In this document: piece by piece, positions 51,715 to 60,115 of the stretch
Layout of the letters: each line of letters starts with the position of its first letter
How positions within the stretch are numbered: position 1 is the first letter of the stretch
DNA from: Marinimicrobium sp050113635
Lineage (GTDB): Bacteria; Pseudomonadota; Gammaproteobacteria; Pseudomonadales; Cellvibrionaceae
Direction: 5' to 3'
DNA length: 64,000 bases
Assembly (NCBI RefSeq): GCF_050113635.1
Contig: NZ_JBNJLT010000006.1
Span: 124,001 to 188,000 of the forward strand
Program-made: the position numbers and the translations under genes
Notes under the pieces: generated by a model
Seen by the model: the letters and a program-made list of their open reading frames with translations, nothing else
What the model was told of the DNA's origin: nothing
Database searches by the model: none

Positions 51715-54096
51715 CTATCTGAGGGTGGCAGAAAACTCCTCCTCAAGGCGCTTCACCACACGCTCAATGGAGGCGTTGATCTCTTCCTCGTTAAGAGTGC
51801 GCGATGGATCCTGAAAGGTCAAGCCCAAGGCGACACTTTTTCGTTGCGTATCAATACCTTTGCCCATATAGACGTCAAAAACCTTTAAGTCTTGAAGCTG
51901 CTCTCCCGCCGTGTTTTTAACGCAATCCAGCAGGCTCTGCGCCGTCACTCCCCGATCCACCAGCAGCGCCAGATCCCGACGCACAGAGGGAAAGCGCGAC
52001 AAGGGTTGGAAGACCGGTTTACGGGCCGATTGCAGCCCTGCCAGAGACACCTCGAACACGAAAACATCACCGGGGATATCCACCTCCCGTTGCACCTGCG
52101 GGTGCAAGGTGCCCAGCACGCCAATGACCTCACCATCGCGCAAGATCTCGGCGCATTGCCCCGGGTGCAGCGCCGGATGGGCACCGGCCTGCATACGGAA
52201 ACTGTCGGGCTCACCGGTCAGGGACAACAAAGCTTCGAGGTCGCCTTTCAGATCGTAGAAATCCACCTTGTCCTTGCGGTTAGCCCAGGCTTCGGCGTCG
52301 CGGGCACCGTAGATCAAACCGGCCAGCATGGGCTGCTGGCTCAAGGCCCCGGCTTCACCGGGCACAAAGCGCTGACCGCTTTCAAAGAGGCGCACGCGCT
52401 CTTGCTGGCGATTCAGGTTGCGTTGCAAGGTGCTGACCAAACCGGGCAACAGCGTGGGCCGCATCACGCTCATATCGGCGCTGATGGGGTTGCGTAGCGC
52501 CACCGGCTCCACTTCCGGTGCAAACAGTTTGCTCAGCCTGGGCTCAATGAAGCTGTAGGTGATGGCTTCCTGGTAGTCACGGGCCACCAGTTCACGGCGT
52601 ATCCGTTCGATGGACAAGTGCGCTTCCGTTCGGGCGGGAATCGGCAAGGCCGCCGCCAGGCTGCGGCTCGGCAGGTTGTTGTAGCCATGAATTCGGGCCA
52701 GCTCTTCCAACAGATCCGCTTCAATTTCCAGGTCGAAACGGTAGCTGGGAATCGCGAAAGTCCAGCTGTCCTCGGAGCGATCACTCAGCGTCAGCCCGAG
52801 GCCGAGCAAAATGGCTTCCACTTCGCTGTCCGGCAACGCCAGACCCAGGCCGCTGGCCACGCGCTCGCGACGAAGCGTGACGGTGCGTCCAGCCGGGAGA
52901 TGCTGTTCATTCGTCGCTTTGACCAGAGGCCCGGGTTCACCGCCGACAATCGCCAGCAGCAGCCCGGTCGCGCGCTCTATGGCCTGCTCCTGTAGTTCGT
53001 AGTCCACACCCCGCTCGAACCGGTGAGAGGAGTCGGTGTGCAAGCCGTAACTCCGAGCCTTACCGGCAATAAAGACCGGGTTGAAGTAGGCGCTTTCCAG
53101 GAAAATGTCGCGCGTGTCGGGACCCACGGCGCTGTCACGCCCCCCCATTACACCGGCCATGGCCAGGGGCTTTTCCTGGTCGGCAATCAATAGTGTGCCG
53201 TCGTTCAGGGTGACTTCCTGATCATCCAGCAGCACGAGTTTTTCATCCGCGTTTGCCATACGCACGTCGATACCGCCTTTCAGGCAACCGAGATCGAAAG
53301 CGTGCATGGGCTGGCCAAGTTCAAGCAATACGTAATTGGTCACATCCACCACGGCATCAATACTGCGCAAACCAGCACGGCGCAGTTTTTCCTGCAACCA
53401 CAGCGGGCTTGGCTTGCCGATATCGATATTGCGCACGACACGGCCGATATAGCGGCTACATCCTTCGGGCGCACTCAAGGTGACCGGGAATGTGTCATCG
53501 ACCTGCGCCGGGACCGGCACGATCTGCGGCTCGGTGACGGCAATGCGGTTGAGCACACCCACTTCCCGGGCAATGCCTTTAAGGCTCAGGCAGTCGCTGC
53601 GATTCGGCGTCAGGTCCACCTCGATGATGCGATCATTCAGGCTCAGGTATTCGCGAAGGTCCGTGCCGGTCGGGGCGTCAACCGGCAACTCCCACAAGCC
53701 ATCATCATCCTCACCGGCTTCCAGCTCGGTTTGCGCGCAAAGCATGCCGAACGATTCCACACCGCGCAGCTTGGCCTTCTTGATTTTGAAGTCACCGGGC
53801 AGTTTGGCGCCCACCGTCGCAAACGGGACTTTGATACCCTCGCGGGCGTTGGGCGCACCGCACACCACTTGCTTGAGTTCATCACCGTCGCCGGCCACTT
53901 TGCAGACCCGCAGTTTGTCGGCGTCCGGGTGAGGCTCCACCGCCACGATTTCACCGACCACCACGCCGCTGAAGTCTCCCGCCACTGGGTCAATAGCGTC
54001 TACTTCCAAACCCGCCATGGTAATTTGTGCGGCCAGTTCATCAGTGGAAAGGGCCGGGTCTACCCACTCCCGCAACCAGGATTCACTTACTTTCAT
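51715..54096 (-). CDS. pheT: Phenylalanine--tRNA ligase beta subunit
   Basis: 793 residues, the normal bacterial length. N-terminal EMAP/tRNA-binding domain (about 40-150, FSGVVVGEIVAVEPHPDADKL), B3/B4 editing region in the centre, B5 domain, and C-terminal B8 anticodon-binding domain (FPSVRRDLALLVDRGV). It pairs with PheS as an alpha2beta2 enzyme. It starts ten bases after the pheS stop and is followed by ihfA. Confidence 0.97.
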   Translation of the reverse strand: MKVSESWLREWVDPALSTDELAAQITMAGLEVDAIDPVAGDFSGVVVGEIVAVEPHPDADKLRVCKVAGDGDELKQVVCGAPNAREGIKVPFATVGAKLPGDFKIKKAKLRGVESFGMLCAQTELEAGEDDDGLWELPVDAPTGTDLREYLSLNDRIIEVDLTPNRSDCLSLKGIAREVGVLNRIAVTEPQIVPVPAQVDDTFPVTLSAPEGCSRYIGRVVRNIDIGKPSPLWLQEKLRRAGLRSIDAVVDVTNYVLLELGQPMHAFDLGCLKGGIDVRMANADEKLVLLDDQEVTLNDGTLLIADQEKPLAMAGVMGGRDSAVGPDTRDIFLESAYFNPVFIAGKARSYGLHTDSSHRFERGVDYELQEQAIERATGLLLAIVGGEPGPLVKATNEQHLPAGRTVTLRRERVASGLGLALPDSEVEAILLGLGLTLSDRSEDSWTFAIPSYRFDLEIEADLLEELARIHGYNNLPSRSLAAALPIPARTEAHLSIERIRRELVARDYQEAITYSFIEPRLSKLFAPEVEPVALRNPISADMSVMRPTLLPGLVSTLQRNLNRQQERVRLFESGQRFVPGEAGALSQQPMLAGLIYGARDAEAWANRKDKVDFYDLKGDLEALLSLTGEPDSFRMQAGAHPALHPGQCAEILRDGEVIGVLGTLHPQVQREVDIPGDVFVFEVSLAGLQSARKPVFQPLSRFPSVRRDLALLVDRGVTAQSLLDCVKNTAGEQLQDLKVFDVYMGKGIDTQRKSVALGLTFQDPSRTLNEEEINASIERVVKRLEEEFSATLR

Positions 54097-54106
54097 AATC
54101 GGACTC

Positions 54107-55120
54107 TTAAAACTGTTTCAGGAAACGCAGGTCGTTTTCGAAGAACAGACGCAAGTCGTTCACGCCGTAACGCAGCATGGCCATCCGCTCGACTCCCAGG
54201 CCAAAGGCGAAGCCACTATAGACTTCCGGGTCGACGCCGGATGCTTTGAGAACGTTCGGGTGAACCATGCCGCAACCGAGAATCTCGATCCAGCCGGACT
54301 GCTTGCACACACGGCAGCCTTTGCCGCCGCAGTGAGTACAGCCAATATCCACTTCGGCTGACGGTTCTGTAAAGGGGAAGTACGATGGGCGGAAACGAAC
54401 CGGCACATCGGCCTCAAAGAACGCTTTCAGAAACTCGTCCATGGTGCCCTTGAGGTCGGCAAAGCTGATGCCTTTATCCACCACCAGCCCTTCAATCTGG
54501 TGAAACATTGGCGTGTGGGTCAGGTCGGAATCACACCGGTACACGCGGCCCGGACAAATGATGCGAATGGGAGGCTGGCGGTTTTCCATGGTGCGCACCT
54601 GCACCGGAGAGGTGTGCGTACGCAGTACGTGGCTGTCGTCCACGTAGAACGTATCGTGCATCGCCCGCGCGGGATGATGCGACGGAATATTCAGCGCTTC
54701 AAAGTTGTGGTAGTCGTCTTCGATTTCCGGACCTTCTTCCACGGTATAACCCACCGCGGAAAAGATGGCTTCAATACGCTCCAGGGTGCGAGTCACCGGG
54801 TGCAAGCCACCACTCTGGCTGTTGCGCCCAGGCAGCGTGACATCCAATGTTTCAGCGGCGAGCTGGGCGTCAATGGCGGCTTTTTCCAAGGCGGCCTTGC
54901 GTGCATTGAGGGCTTCCTGAACCTGGTTTTTGGCTTCATTGATTTTGGCACCCGCGGCAGGGCGTTCCTCGGCAGACAGTTGCCCCAGGGTTTTCATCTG
55001 GGCGCTGATACTGCCTTTCTTGCCCAGGTATTCCACCCGAACCTTATCCAGGCTGGCCAAATCGTCGGCGTCTTGCACCTGCTTGAGCGCCGCGTCGGTC
55101 AGCGCATTGAGATTTTCCAT
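54107..55120 (-). CDS. pheS: Phenylalanine--tRNA ligase alpha subunit
   Basis: 337 residues. An N-terminal coiled-coil tRNA-binding arm (about 1-90) is followed by the class II core: motif 2 TSPVQVRTMENRQPPIRIICPGRVYR region, HQIEGLVVDKGISFADLKG, and FGLGVERMAMLRYGVNDLRLF as motif 3. A Cys cluster CTHCGGKGCRVC (about 255-266) occurs before the active-site GWIEILGCGMVHP; such CxxC-rich insertions are seen in many PheS proteins. No pheM-type Phe-rich leader peptide is visible upstream; a terminator separates it from rplT, so pheST must have its own promoter or read-through. Confidence 0.96.
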   Translation of the reverse strand: MENLNALTDAALKQVQDADDLASLDKVRVEYLGKKGSISAQMKTLGQLSAEERPAAGAKINEAKNQVQEALNARKAALEKAAIDAQLAAETLDVTLPGRNSQSGGLHPVTRTLERIEAIFSAVGYTVEEGPEIEDDYHNFEALNIPSHHPARAMHDTFYVDDSHVLRTHTSPVQVRTMENRQPPIRIICPGRVYRCDSDLTHTPMFHQIEGLVVDKGISFADLKGTMDEFLKAFFEADVPVRFRPSYFPFTEPSAEVDIGCTHCGGKGCRVCKQSGWIEILGCGMVHPNVLKASGVDPEVYSGFAFGLGVERMAMLRYGVNDLRLFFENDLRFLKQF

Positions 55121-55237
55121 CAGTCGAAACCCATTTGTTCACTTGAGGGCATTTCACCCAAAACGAATACATCTGTAACCGAGAGAAGCCGCTCCTGCGC
55201 ATCCATGCGCCCGCGGCATACCGTTCATCCTGAACAT

Positions 55238-55273
55238 AAAAAAGGGAAGGACTGCATCAGCCCTCCCCTTTTG
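55238..55273 (-). terminator. Terminator or attenuator between rplT and pheS
   Basis: Read leftward, AAGGGGAGG pairs with CCTTCCCTT over nine bases (one G-U), followed by TTTTTT. It lies about 50 bases after rplT and 120 before pheS. In E. coli this gap holds the pheM attenuator; the leader peptide is missing here. Confidence 0.85.
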
Positions 55274-55321
55274 ATCGTGCTCACTCGGACACCCCTAAGG
55301 GTTGTCTGACGTTGTTGCCGA

Positions 55322-55681
55322 TTAAGCAGCCAGAGCTGATTTAGCCTGTGCAACAACGGCCGCAAACGCGGCTTTGTCGTGAACGGCCAGGTCGGCCAGA
55401 ACGCGACGGTCCAGAGCGATATTGGCTTTTTTCAAGCCGGCGATCAACTGGCTGTAGGTCACCCCTTCAGCGCGGGACTGAGCGTTAATACGCGAAATCC
55501 ACAGCTGGCGGAAGTTACGCTTTTTATTGCGACGGTCGCGATAAGCGTACTGACCGGCCTTGATGACCGCCTGCTTGGCTACGCGGAATACCCGTGAACG
55601 GGCACCGTAGTAACCTTTTGCAGCCTTTAGAACTTTTTTGTGACGACGGCGTGCTTCCACACCACGTTTTACTCGAGCCAT
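55322..55681 (-). CDS. rplT: 50S ribosomal protein L20
   Basis: 119 residues with the basic N-terminal extension MARVKRGVEARRRHKKVLK and the conserved YYGARSRVFRVAKQAVIKAGQYAYRDRR and FRQLWISRINA segments. It is essential for early 50S assembly and represses its own operon in relatives. GAGGAG precedes the ATG. It lies 36 bases after rpmI. Confidence 0.97.
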   Translation of the reverse strand: MARVKRGVEARRRHKKVLKAAKGYYGARSRVFRVAKQAVIKAGQYAYRDRRNKKRNFRQLWISRINAQSRAEGVTYSQLIAGLKKANIALDRRVLADLAVHDKAAFAAVVAQAKSALAA

Positions 55682-55717
55682 TATTTACTCCTCAGAAAAT
55701 TTCCAGTGACACAACGA

Positions 55718-55915
55718 TCAGTTGGCACGCAGCATGCGTTTTACCGCCGGTACATCAGCCGCGTTCAGCGTGCTGGTACCGCGCAGCTGACGCTTGCGCT
55801 TGGTGGTCATTTTGGTGAGGATGTGGCTTTTGAAAGCGTGCTTGTGCTTAAAACCAGCCGCAGTTTTCTTGAAGCGCTTGGCGGCGCCACTGTGTACTTT
55901 AGCTTTTGTTGCCAT
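55718..55915 (-). CDS. rpmI: 50S ribosomal protein L35
   Basis: 65 residues, beginning MATKAKVHSGAAKRFKKTAAG and including the HILTKMTTKRKRQLRG region. It has a good ribosome-binding site (GGAGT). Second ribosomal gene of the infC-rpmI-rplT unit, 59 bases after infC. Confidence 0.97.
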   Translation of the reverse strand: MATKAKVHSGAAKRFKKTAAGFKHKHAFKSHILTKMTTKRKRQLRGTSTLNAADVPAVKRMLRAN

Positions 55916-55974
55916 GGGAATAACTCCGCATTCTAGGTTAGTAAAACAGTAACTCAGGCAGCTAAAAAGCCCAG

Positions 55975-56514
55975 CTACTTCTTCTTTTTCGGGGCGATCA
56001 CCATGGTGAGCTGCCGGCCTTCCATCTTCGGCTTTTGCTCTACGGTGCCCAGCTCAATCAGGTCCTCTTCAACGCGCTGCATCATTTCCATGCCGAGTTC
56101 CTGGTGAGCCATTTCCCGGCCGCGGAACCGTAAGGTCACCTTGGCCTTGTCCCCGTTTTCAAGGAAACGCACGAGGTTGCGTAGTTTGACCTCGTAGTCC
56201 CCTTCCTCCGTCCCTGGACGGAATTTCATTTCTTTAATCTGCTGCTGCTTCTGTTTCTTCTTGGCAGCGGCCTTGGTCTTCTTCAGTTCAAACAGGTGTT
56301 TGCCGTAGTCCATTACCTTACAGACGACGGGGTCACTATCGGGCGATATTTCCACCAGATCCAGTTCTGCGGATTGGGCCGCTTCGAGGGCGTCGGCCAA
56401 TGGTACAACACCAATTTGGTCGCCATTGGGGCCAATCAGGCGCACCTCACTGGCTTCGATTTGATCATTAATCCGAGCTTTTTTGGACTTGCCTTTAGGC
56501 GCTGGTCGTTTGAT
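55975..56514 (-). CDS. infC: Translation initiation factor IF-3, non-AUG start
   Basis: 179 residues if it starts at the ATC codon at 56514, which has AGGAG nine bases upstream and gives the family N terminus (KRPAPKGKSKKARINDQIEASEVRLIG). The only AUG-initiated reading frame starts further back (56559) without a good site and with a non-family sequence. C-terminal landmarks KFRPGTEEGDYEVKLRNLVRFLE, KVTLRFRGREMAHQELG and MVIAPKKKK are clear. In E. coli the AUU start of infC mediates autoregulation by IF-3; AUC would serve likewise. It follows thrS. Confidence 0.93.
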   Translation of the reverse strand: MKRPAPKGKSKKARINDQIEASEVRLIGPNGDQIGVVPLADALEAAQSAELDLVEISPDSDPVVCKVMDYGKHLFELKKTKAAAKKKQKQQQIKEMKFRPGTEEGDYEVKLRNLVRFLENGDKAKVTLRFRGREMAHQELGMEMMQRVEEDLIELGTVEQKPKMEGRQLTMVIAPKKKK

Positions 56515-56561
56515 AGCTGTTATCTCCTGTTCGTTGAAAACGTGAGTCTGTATCCACAATG

Positions 56562-58490
56562 CTACCGGGGTTCGACTCGTCCGCGCCGGGCTACATCCGA
56601 GGCCAGGCGAGCGGCGAAATCATCCAGACTCATTACCCCCAGGTCTTTGCCATCGCGTGTCCGAACGGCAACATGACCGGATTCCATCTCCTTGTCGCCT
56701 ATGACCAGGAGATAGGGAATGCGCTGAAGGGTGTGCTCGCGGATTTTAAAGCCGATCTTCTCGTTTCTCAAGTCCGAAATTGCCCTAAATCCTTTATCTC
56801 GCAGGGTTTTCTCTACTTTTTGGGCATATTCGGCCTGATTATCCGTGATATTCATCACAACGGCTTGCTCCGGAGCCAGCCAGGCGGGGAAAATGCCCTC
56901 GTAATGCTCGATCAAAATCCCGATAAAACGCTCAAATGAGCCCAAAATGGCCCGATGCAGCATCACCGGCACTTTGCGGGAGCCATCTTCCGCCACATAT
57001 TGAGCATCCAAACGACCCGGCATCGAGAAATCCACCTGGATCGTGCCCAACTGCCAGACCCGGCCAATACAGTCTTTCAGGGAGAATTCGATCTTGGGCC
57101 CGTAGAAAGCGCCTTCGCCCGGAAGTTCCTCCCAATCGAGGTTTTTGGCGTTTAACGCCTCCGCCAACGCCTTTTCGGCCTTATCCCAGCTCTCTTCACT
57201 GCCCACGCGCTGTTCCGGGCGGGTAGAAAGACGATAAATGATCTCGCCGAAGCCGAAGTCCTGGTAGACCTCGTGCAGGAAGTCGATAAAGTCCGCCACT
57301 TCCGGCTGAATGGCATCCTCGGTGCAGAAGATATGGGCATCATCCTGCGTAAAGCCCCGCACCCGCATGATGCCGTGCAGTGAGCCGGAGGGCTCATTGC
57401 GGTGACAGGAGCCGAATTCCGCCAGCCGCAGCGGCAGATCCCGGTAACTTTTCAGGCCCTGATTGAATACCTGCACATGGCACGGGCAATTCATGGGCTT
57501 GACGGCAAAATCCCGCTCTTCAGATTTGAGGGTAAACATCCCGTCGCCGAACTTGTCCGCGTGGCCGGACTTCTGCCACAGCGTCATATCCACCACTTGC
57601 GGCGTGCGGATCTCCTGGTAGCCATGGCGGTTCTGCATCCCGCGCATGTAGTCTTCCAGGGTTTTGTAGATGGTCCAGCCCTTGGGGTGCCAGAACACCA
57701 TACCCGGGGCTTCTTCCTGGGTGTGGAAAAGGTTGTGCTTTTTGCCCAGCTTGCGATGATCCCGCTTTTCGGCTTCTTCCAGACGCTGGATATAGCCTTT
57801 CAGCGCTTTCTTGTCGTTCCAGGCAGTACCGTAGATGCGCTGAAGCTGCTTGTTGCTGGAGTCACCCCGCCAGTAGGCACCGGAGACCCGCATCAGCTTG
57901 AAGTAGCGCATGACGCGGGTATTGGGCACGTGCGGGCCACGACACATGTCGATGTATTCTTCGTGGTGGTAGAGACCCACGGCTTTCTCGCCGGCTTTGA
58001 TCAGGTCGTCGACCAGCTCTACCTTGAAGTCTTCACCCCGTCTGGCAAACACTTCACGGGCGCGCTCGATGGGTGTCATCTCCTTGATCACGTCGTAGTC
58101 TTTCTTGATCAGTTCCTGTACCCGCTGCTCAATGGCTTCTATGTCTTCCGGCGTGAGCGGGCGGGGGAAATCGATATCGTAATAGAAACCGTCTTCGATC
58201 ACCGGACCAATGGCCATTTTGGCCTCGGGAAACAGCTGCTTCACCGCATGTCCCACCAGGTGGGCGAATGAGTGGCGAATGACTTCCAACCCTTCCGGGT
58301 CGCGACCGGTGATCAGGGTAATCTCAGCGTCTTCTTCAATCAGTTCGCAGGCGTCGACCAGTTTGCCATTGATGCGACCGCACACGGTTGCTTTGGCCAA
58401 GCCGGGACCAATATCCTCGGCCACTTGCATAAGCGTGACCGGCTGGGCGAATTCGCGTTGGGAACCATCGGGAAGTGTAATAACAGGCAT
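56562..58490 (-). CDS. thrS: Threonine--tRNA ligase
   Basis: 642 residues: TGS domain (about 1-61), editing domain with RHSFAHLVGHAVKQLFP and the zinc/His site DMCRGPHVPNT, catalytic core with RIYGTAWNDKKAL and MNCPCHVQVFNQ (zinc Cys), GFTQDDAHIFC, and the C-terminal anticodon-binding HGTP domain (AVVMNITDNQAEYAQKVE). AGGA precedes the ATG. It is the first gene of the thrS-infC-rpmI-rplT series, the usual gammaproteobacterial order. Confidence 0.97.
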   Translation of the reverse strand: MPVITLPDGSQREFAQPVTLMQVAEDIGPGLAKATVCGRINGKLVDACELIEEDAEITLITGRDPEGLEVIRHSFAHLVGHAVKQLFPEAKMAIGPVIEDGFYYDIDFPRPLTPEDIEAIEQRVQELIKKDYDVIKEMTPIERAREVFARRGEDFKVELVDDLIKAGEKAVGLYHHEEYIDMCRGPHVPNTRVMRYFKLMRVSGAYWRGDSSNKQLQRIYGTAWNDKKALKGYIQRLEEAEKRDHRKLGKKHNLFHTQEEAPGMVFWHPKGWTIYKTLEDYMRGMQNRHGYQEIRTPQVVDMTLWQKSGHADKFGDGMFTLKSEERDFAVKPMNCPCHVQVFNQGLKSYRDLPLRLAEFGSCHRNEPSGSLHGIMRVRGFTQDDAHIFCTEDAIQPEVADFIDFLHEVYQDFGFGEIIYRLSTRPEQRVGSEESWDKAEKALAEALNAKNLDWEELPGEGAFYGPKIEFSLKDCIGRVWQLGTIQVDFSMPGRLDAQYVAEDGSRKVPVMLHRAILGSFERFIGILIEHYEGIFPAWLAPEQAVVMNITDNQAEYAQKVEKTLRDKGFRAISDLRNEKIGFKIREHTLQRIPYLLVIGDKEMESGHVAVRTRDGKDLGVMSLDDFAARLASDVARRGRVEPR

Positions 58491-58624
58491 GGTGTATCCT
58501 TGTATCAGTGGTGACCCCTACCAAAGGCCACGTGAGTGGAACTCCGCCGCCCTACGGGGCCGAAAGGCCCGGACGACAGCATTGCATCGGGAAAACCGGC
58601 GATTATAAAGAGGTATGCACGGCC

Positions 58625-59086
58625 ATGGCAAATTACTGGTTGTTTAAATCCGAACCGGATGAATACGGCATTGAAGACCTGAAAAACGAGCCGCAAGGTA
58701 TCGGGCGCTGGAACGGCATCCGCAATTATCAGGCCCGGAATTTCCTGCGCGACTCAGTGCGTGAAGGCGATCAGGTGCTGGTGTATCACAGCCAGTGCAA
58801 GGTGCCAGGCGTGGCGGGAACCGCCAACGTGGTCAAAGCCGCCTACCCTGACCCGGCACAGTTCGACGCGCAAAGCGCTTACTATGACCCCAAGGCCACG
58901 CCCGACAATCCCCGCTGGTTTTGTGTGGATATCCAATTTGCTTCGGTGTTTGATCAGGTAGTGCCACTGAAGACCCTCAAACAACAACCATCACTGAGCG
59001 AAATGGTGTTGCTAAAGCAGGGGCGGTTGTCGATTCAGCCGGTCACCGCCCTTGAGTGGCGCCACATTATAGGCATGGCGTCCTGA
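58625..59086 (+). CDS. EVE domain protein
   Basis: 153 residues beginning MANYWLFKSEPDEYGIEDL, the EVE/PUA-like signature, with WNGIRNYQARNFLRD and VLVYHSQCKVPGVAGTANV. EVE domains bind modified nucleobases, and single-domain versions are thought to act in RNA or DNA modification sensing; no partner nuclease is adjacent. The ATG at 58625 is the family start; AGAGG is 11 bases upstream. It is divergent from thrS. Confidence 0.9.
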   Translation: MANYWLFKSEPDEYGIEDLKNEPQGIGRWNGIRNYQARNFLRDSVREGDQVLVYHSQCKVPGVAGTANVVKAAYPDPAQFDAQSAYYDPKATPDNPRWFCVDIQFASVFDQVVPLKTLKQQPSLSEMVLLKQGRLSIQPVTALEWRHIIGMAS

Positions 59087-59101
59087 CCAGACGCGCCGAC
59101 A

Positions 59102-59464
59102 CTATTCTTCCGCCGTGTAATAAACCCCGGGAAGCCAGCTCTTCTTGATGATCAGGGTACGACTCAGGTCATCCGCCATTTGCTCGGTGTATTGCACTGT
59201 ATGGGTACCAATGCGAACCGATACCTCAGGCCCCAACAACGCCTCGGGCAACCGCTTATCATTCACCCAGACGCCATTGGTGCTGTGCAGATCTCGGATG
59301 CGAAACCCCTCGGCGGTGGCCTCGACCACGGCGTGATGGCCGCTCACCGTTGGATCATCCATTACCAGATGATTGTCCGGGCTGCGGCCAATGGTGAGCG
59401 CCTCGTTGGTCAACTCGTAATAGCCCACGCTGGAGCCGTTCAATTGATGGTGGAGATACGGCAT
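59102..59464 (-). CDS. FHA domain protein
   Basis: 120 residues, essentially a single forkhead-associated phosphothreonine-binding domain: LTIGRSPDNHLVMDDPTVSGHHAVVE, STNGVWVN and RIGTHTVQY. No transmembrane segment or kinase partner is seen. It converges with the EVE gene, with about 15 bases between stops. The role is unknown; FHA proteins usually bring partners to Thr-phosphorylated targets. Confidence 0.85.
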   Translation of the reverse strand: MPYLHHQLNGSSVGYYELTNEALTIGRSPDNHLVMDDPTVSGHHAVVEATAEGFRIRDLHSTNGVWVNDKRLPEALLGPEVSVRIGTHTVQYTEQMADDLSRTLIIKKSWLPGVYYTAEE

Positions 59465-59556
59465 AGAGCCCCCTTCCTCTTCTGCCGGTTACTGCTAAAG
59501 GTTAGCACAGAGTCTGCACTCACTGTGTGACCCCCTTCTCCCGCCGTCCTGCATTA

Positions 59557-59585
59557 TTGCAACACGGACATCATTGTAGGCTAAT
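59557..59585 (+). promoter_or_regulatory. Promoter of the MarR-exporter operon
   Basis: TTGCAA (59557-59562), a 17-base spacer and GCTAAT (59580-59585). The match is modest (four of six in the -10 element), but it sits immediately before the SlyA-like palindrome, so a bound repressor would cover the start of transcription. Confidence 0.6.
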
Positions 59586-59586
59586 A

Positions 59587-59600
59587 GTTAGCATGCTAAC
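59587..59600. promoter_or_regulatory. SlyA-like operator palindrome
   Basis: GTTAGCATGCTAAC is a perfect 14-base palindrome. Its inner twelve bases, TTAGCATGCTAA, differ at one position from the E. coli SlyA box TTAGCAAGCTAA. It lies 57 bases upstream of the MarR-type gene, next to the -10 element, consistent with autoregulation. Confidence 0.8.
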
Positions 59601-59656
59601 ATTATGTTCAATACCTATTTTTTGAACAGCCAGAAGACTCGACAGCGAGGCCTCTT

Positions 59657-60115
59657 TTGAACACTCAATTTGCTCCCTCCCAATTCTTCGACGCCCTGAC
59701 CACGGTAAGCCGCAAGATGCGCACCCTGTTCAACCAGCGCGTCACCGCGCAAGGCCTCACGTACCCTAGAGCCAGGGCGCTATTTCGCCTCGCCCGCCAT
59801 CAGCCAATGACACAACGCCAACTGGCCTGTGAGCTGGAGCTTCAGCAGGCCACACTGGTGCGGTTGCTGGACCGAATGGAGGAGCACAATCTGATCGAAC
59901 GTCGTGCCGCCGCGGGTGACCGACGCATCAAACACATTGTTCTGACCCCGCATGGCGAGCAGCAGGCGGAGCAGGTGCATCGCATTGCGGAGCACATGCG
60001 CCTCGAAGTGTTTCAGGACATCGATCCCGACCGGTTGGCCGAGACATTCTCTCTGCTTGAGCAAATCCAGCAACGGATTGCCAAACTGGAGGATACGGAT
60101 GGCCACGAGCGGTGA
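59657..60115 (+). CDS. MarR/SlyA family transcriptional regulator
   Basis: 152 residues with the winged helix-turn-helix at about 45-110 (MTQRQLACELELQQATLVRLLDRME, then GDRRIKHIVLTPHG in the wing). It likely represses the exporter operon behind it. It begins with a TTG, six bases after GAGG, which is the only well-placed start. It overlaps the MFS gene by four bases (GTGA), so regulator and transporter are one transcript. The operator palindrome is upstream. Confidence 0.88.
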   Translation: MNTQFAPSQFFDALTTVSRKMRTLFNQRVTAQGLTYPRARALFRLARHQPMTQRQLACELELQQATLVRLLDRMEEHNLIERRAAAGDRRIKHIVLTPHGEQQAEQVHRIAEHMRLEVFQDIDPDRLAETFSLLEQIQQRIAKLEDTDGHER

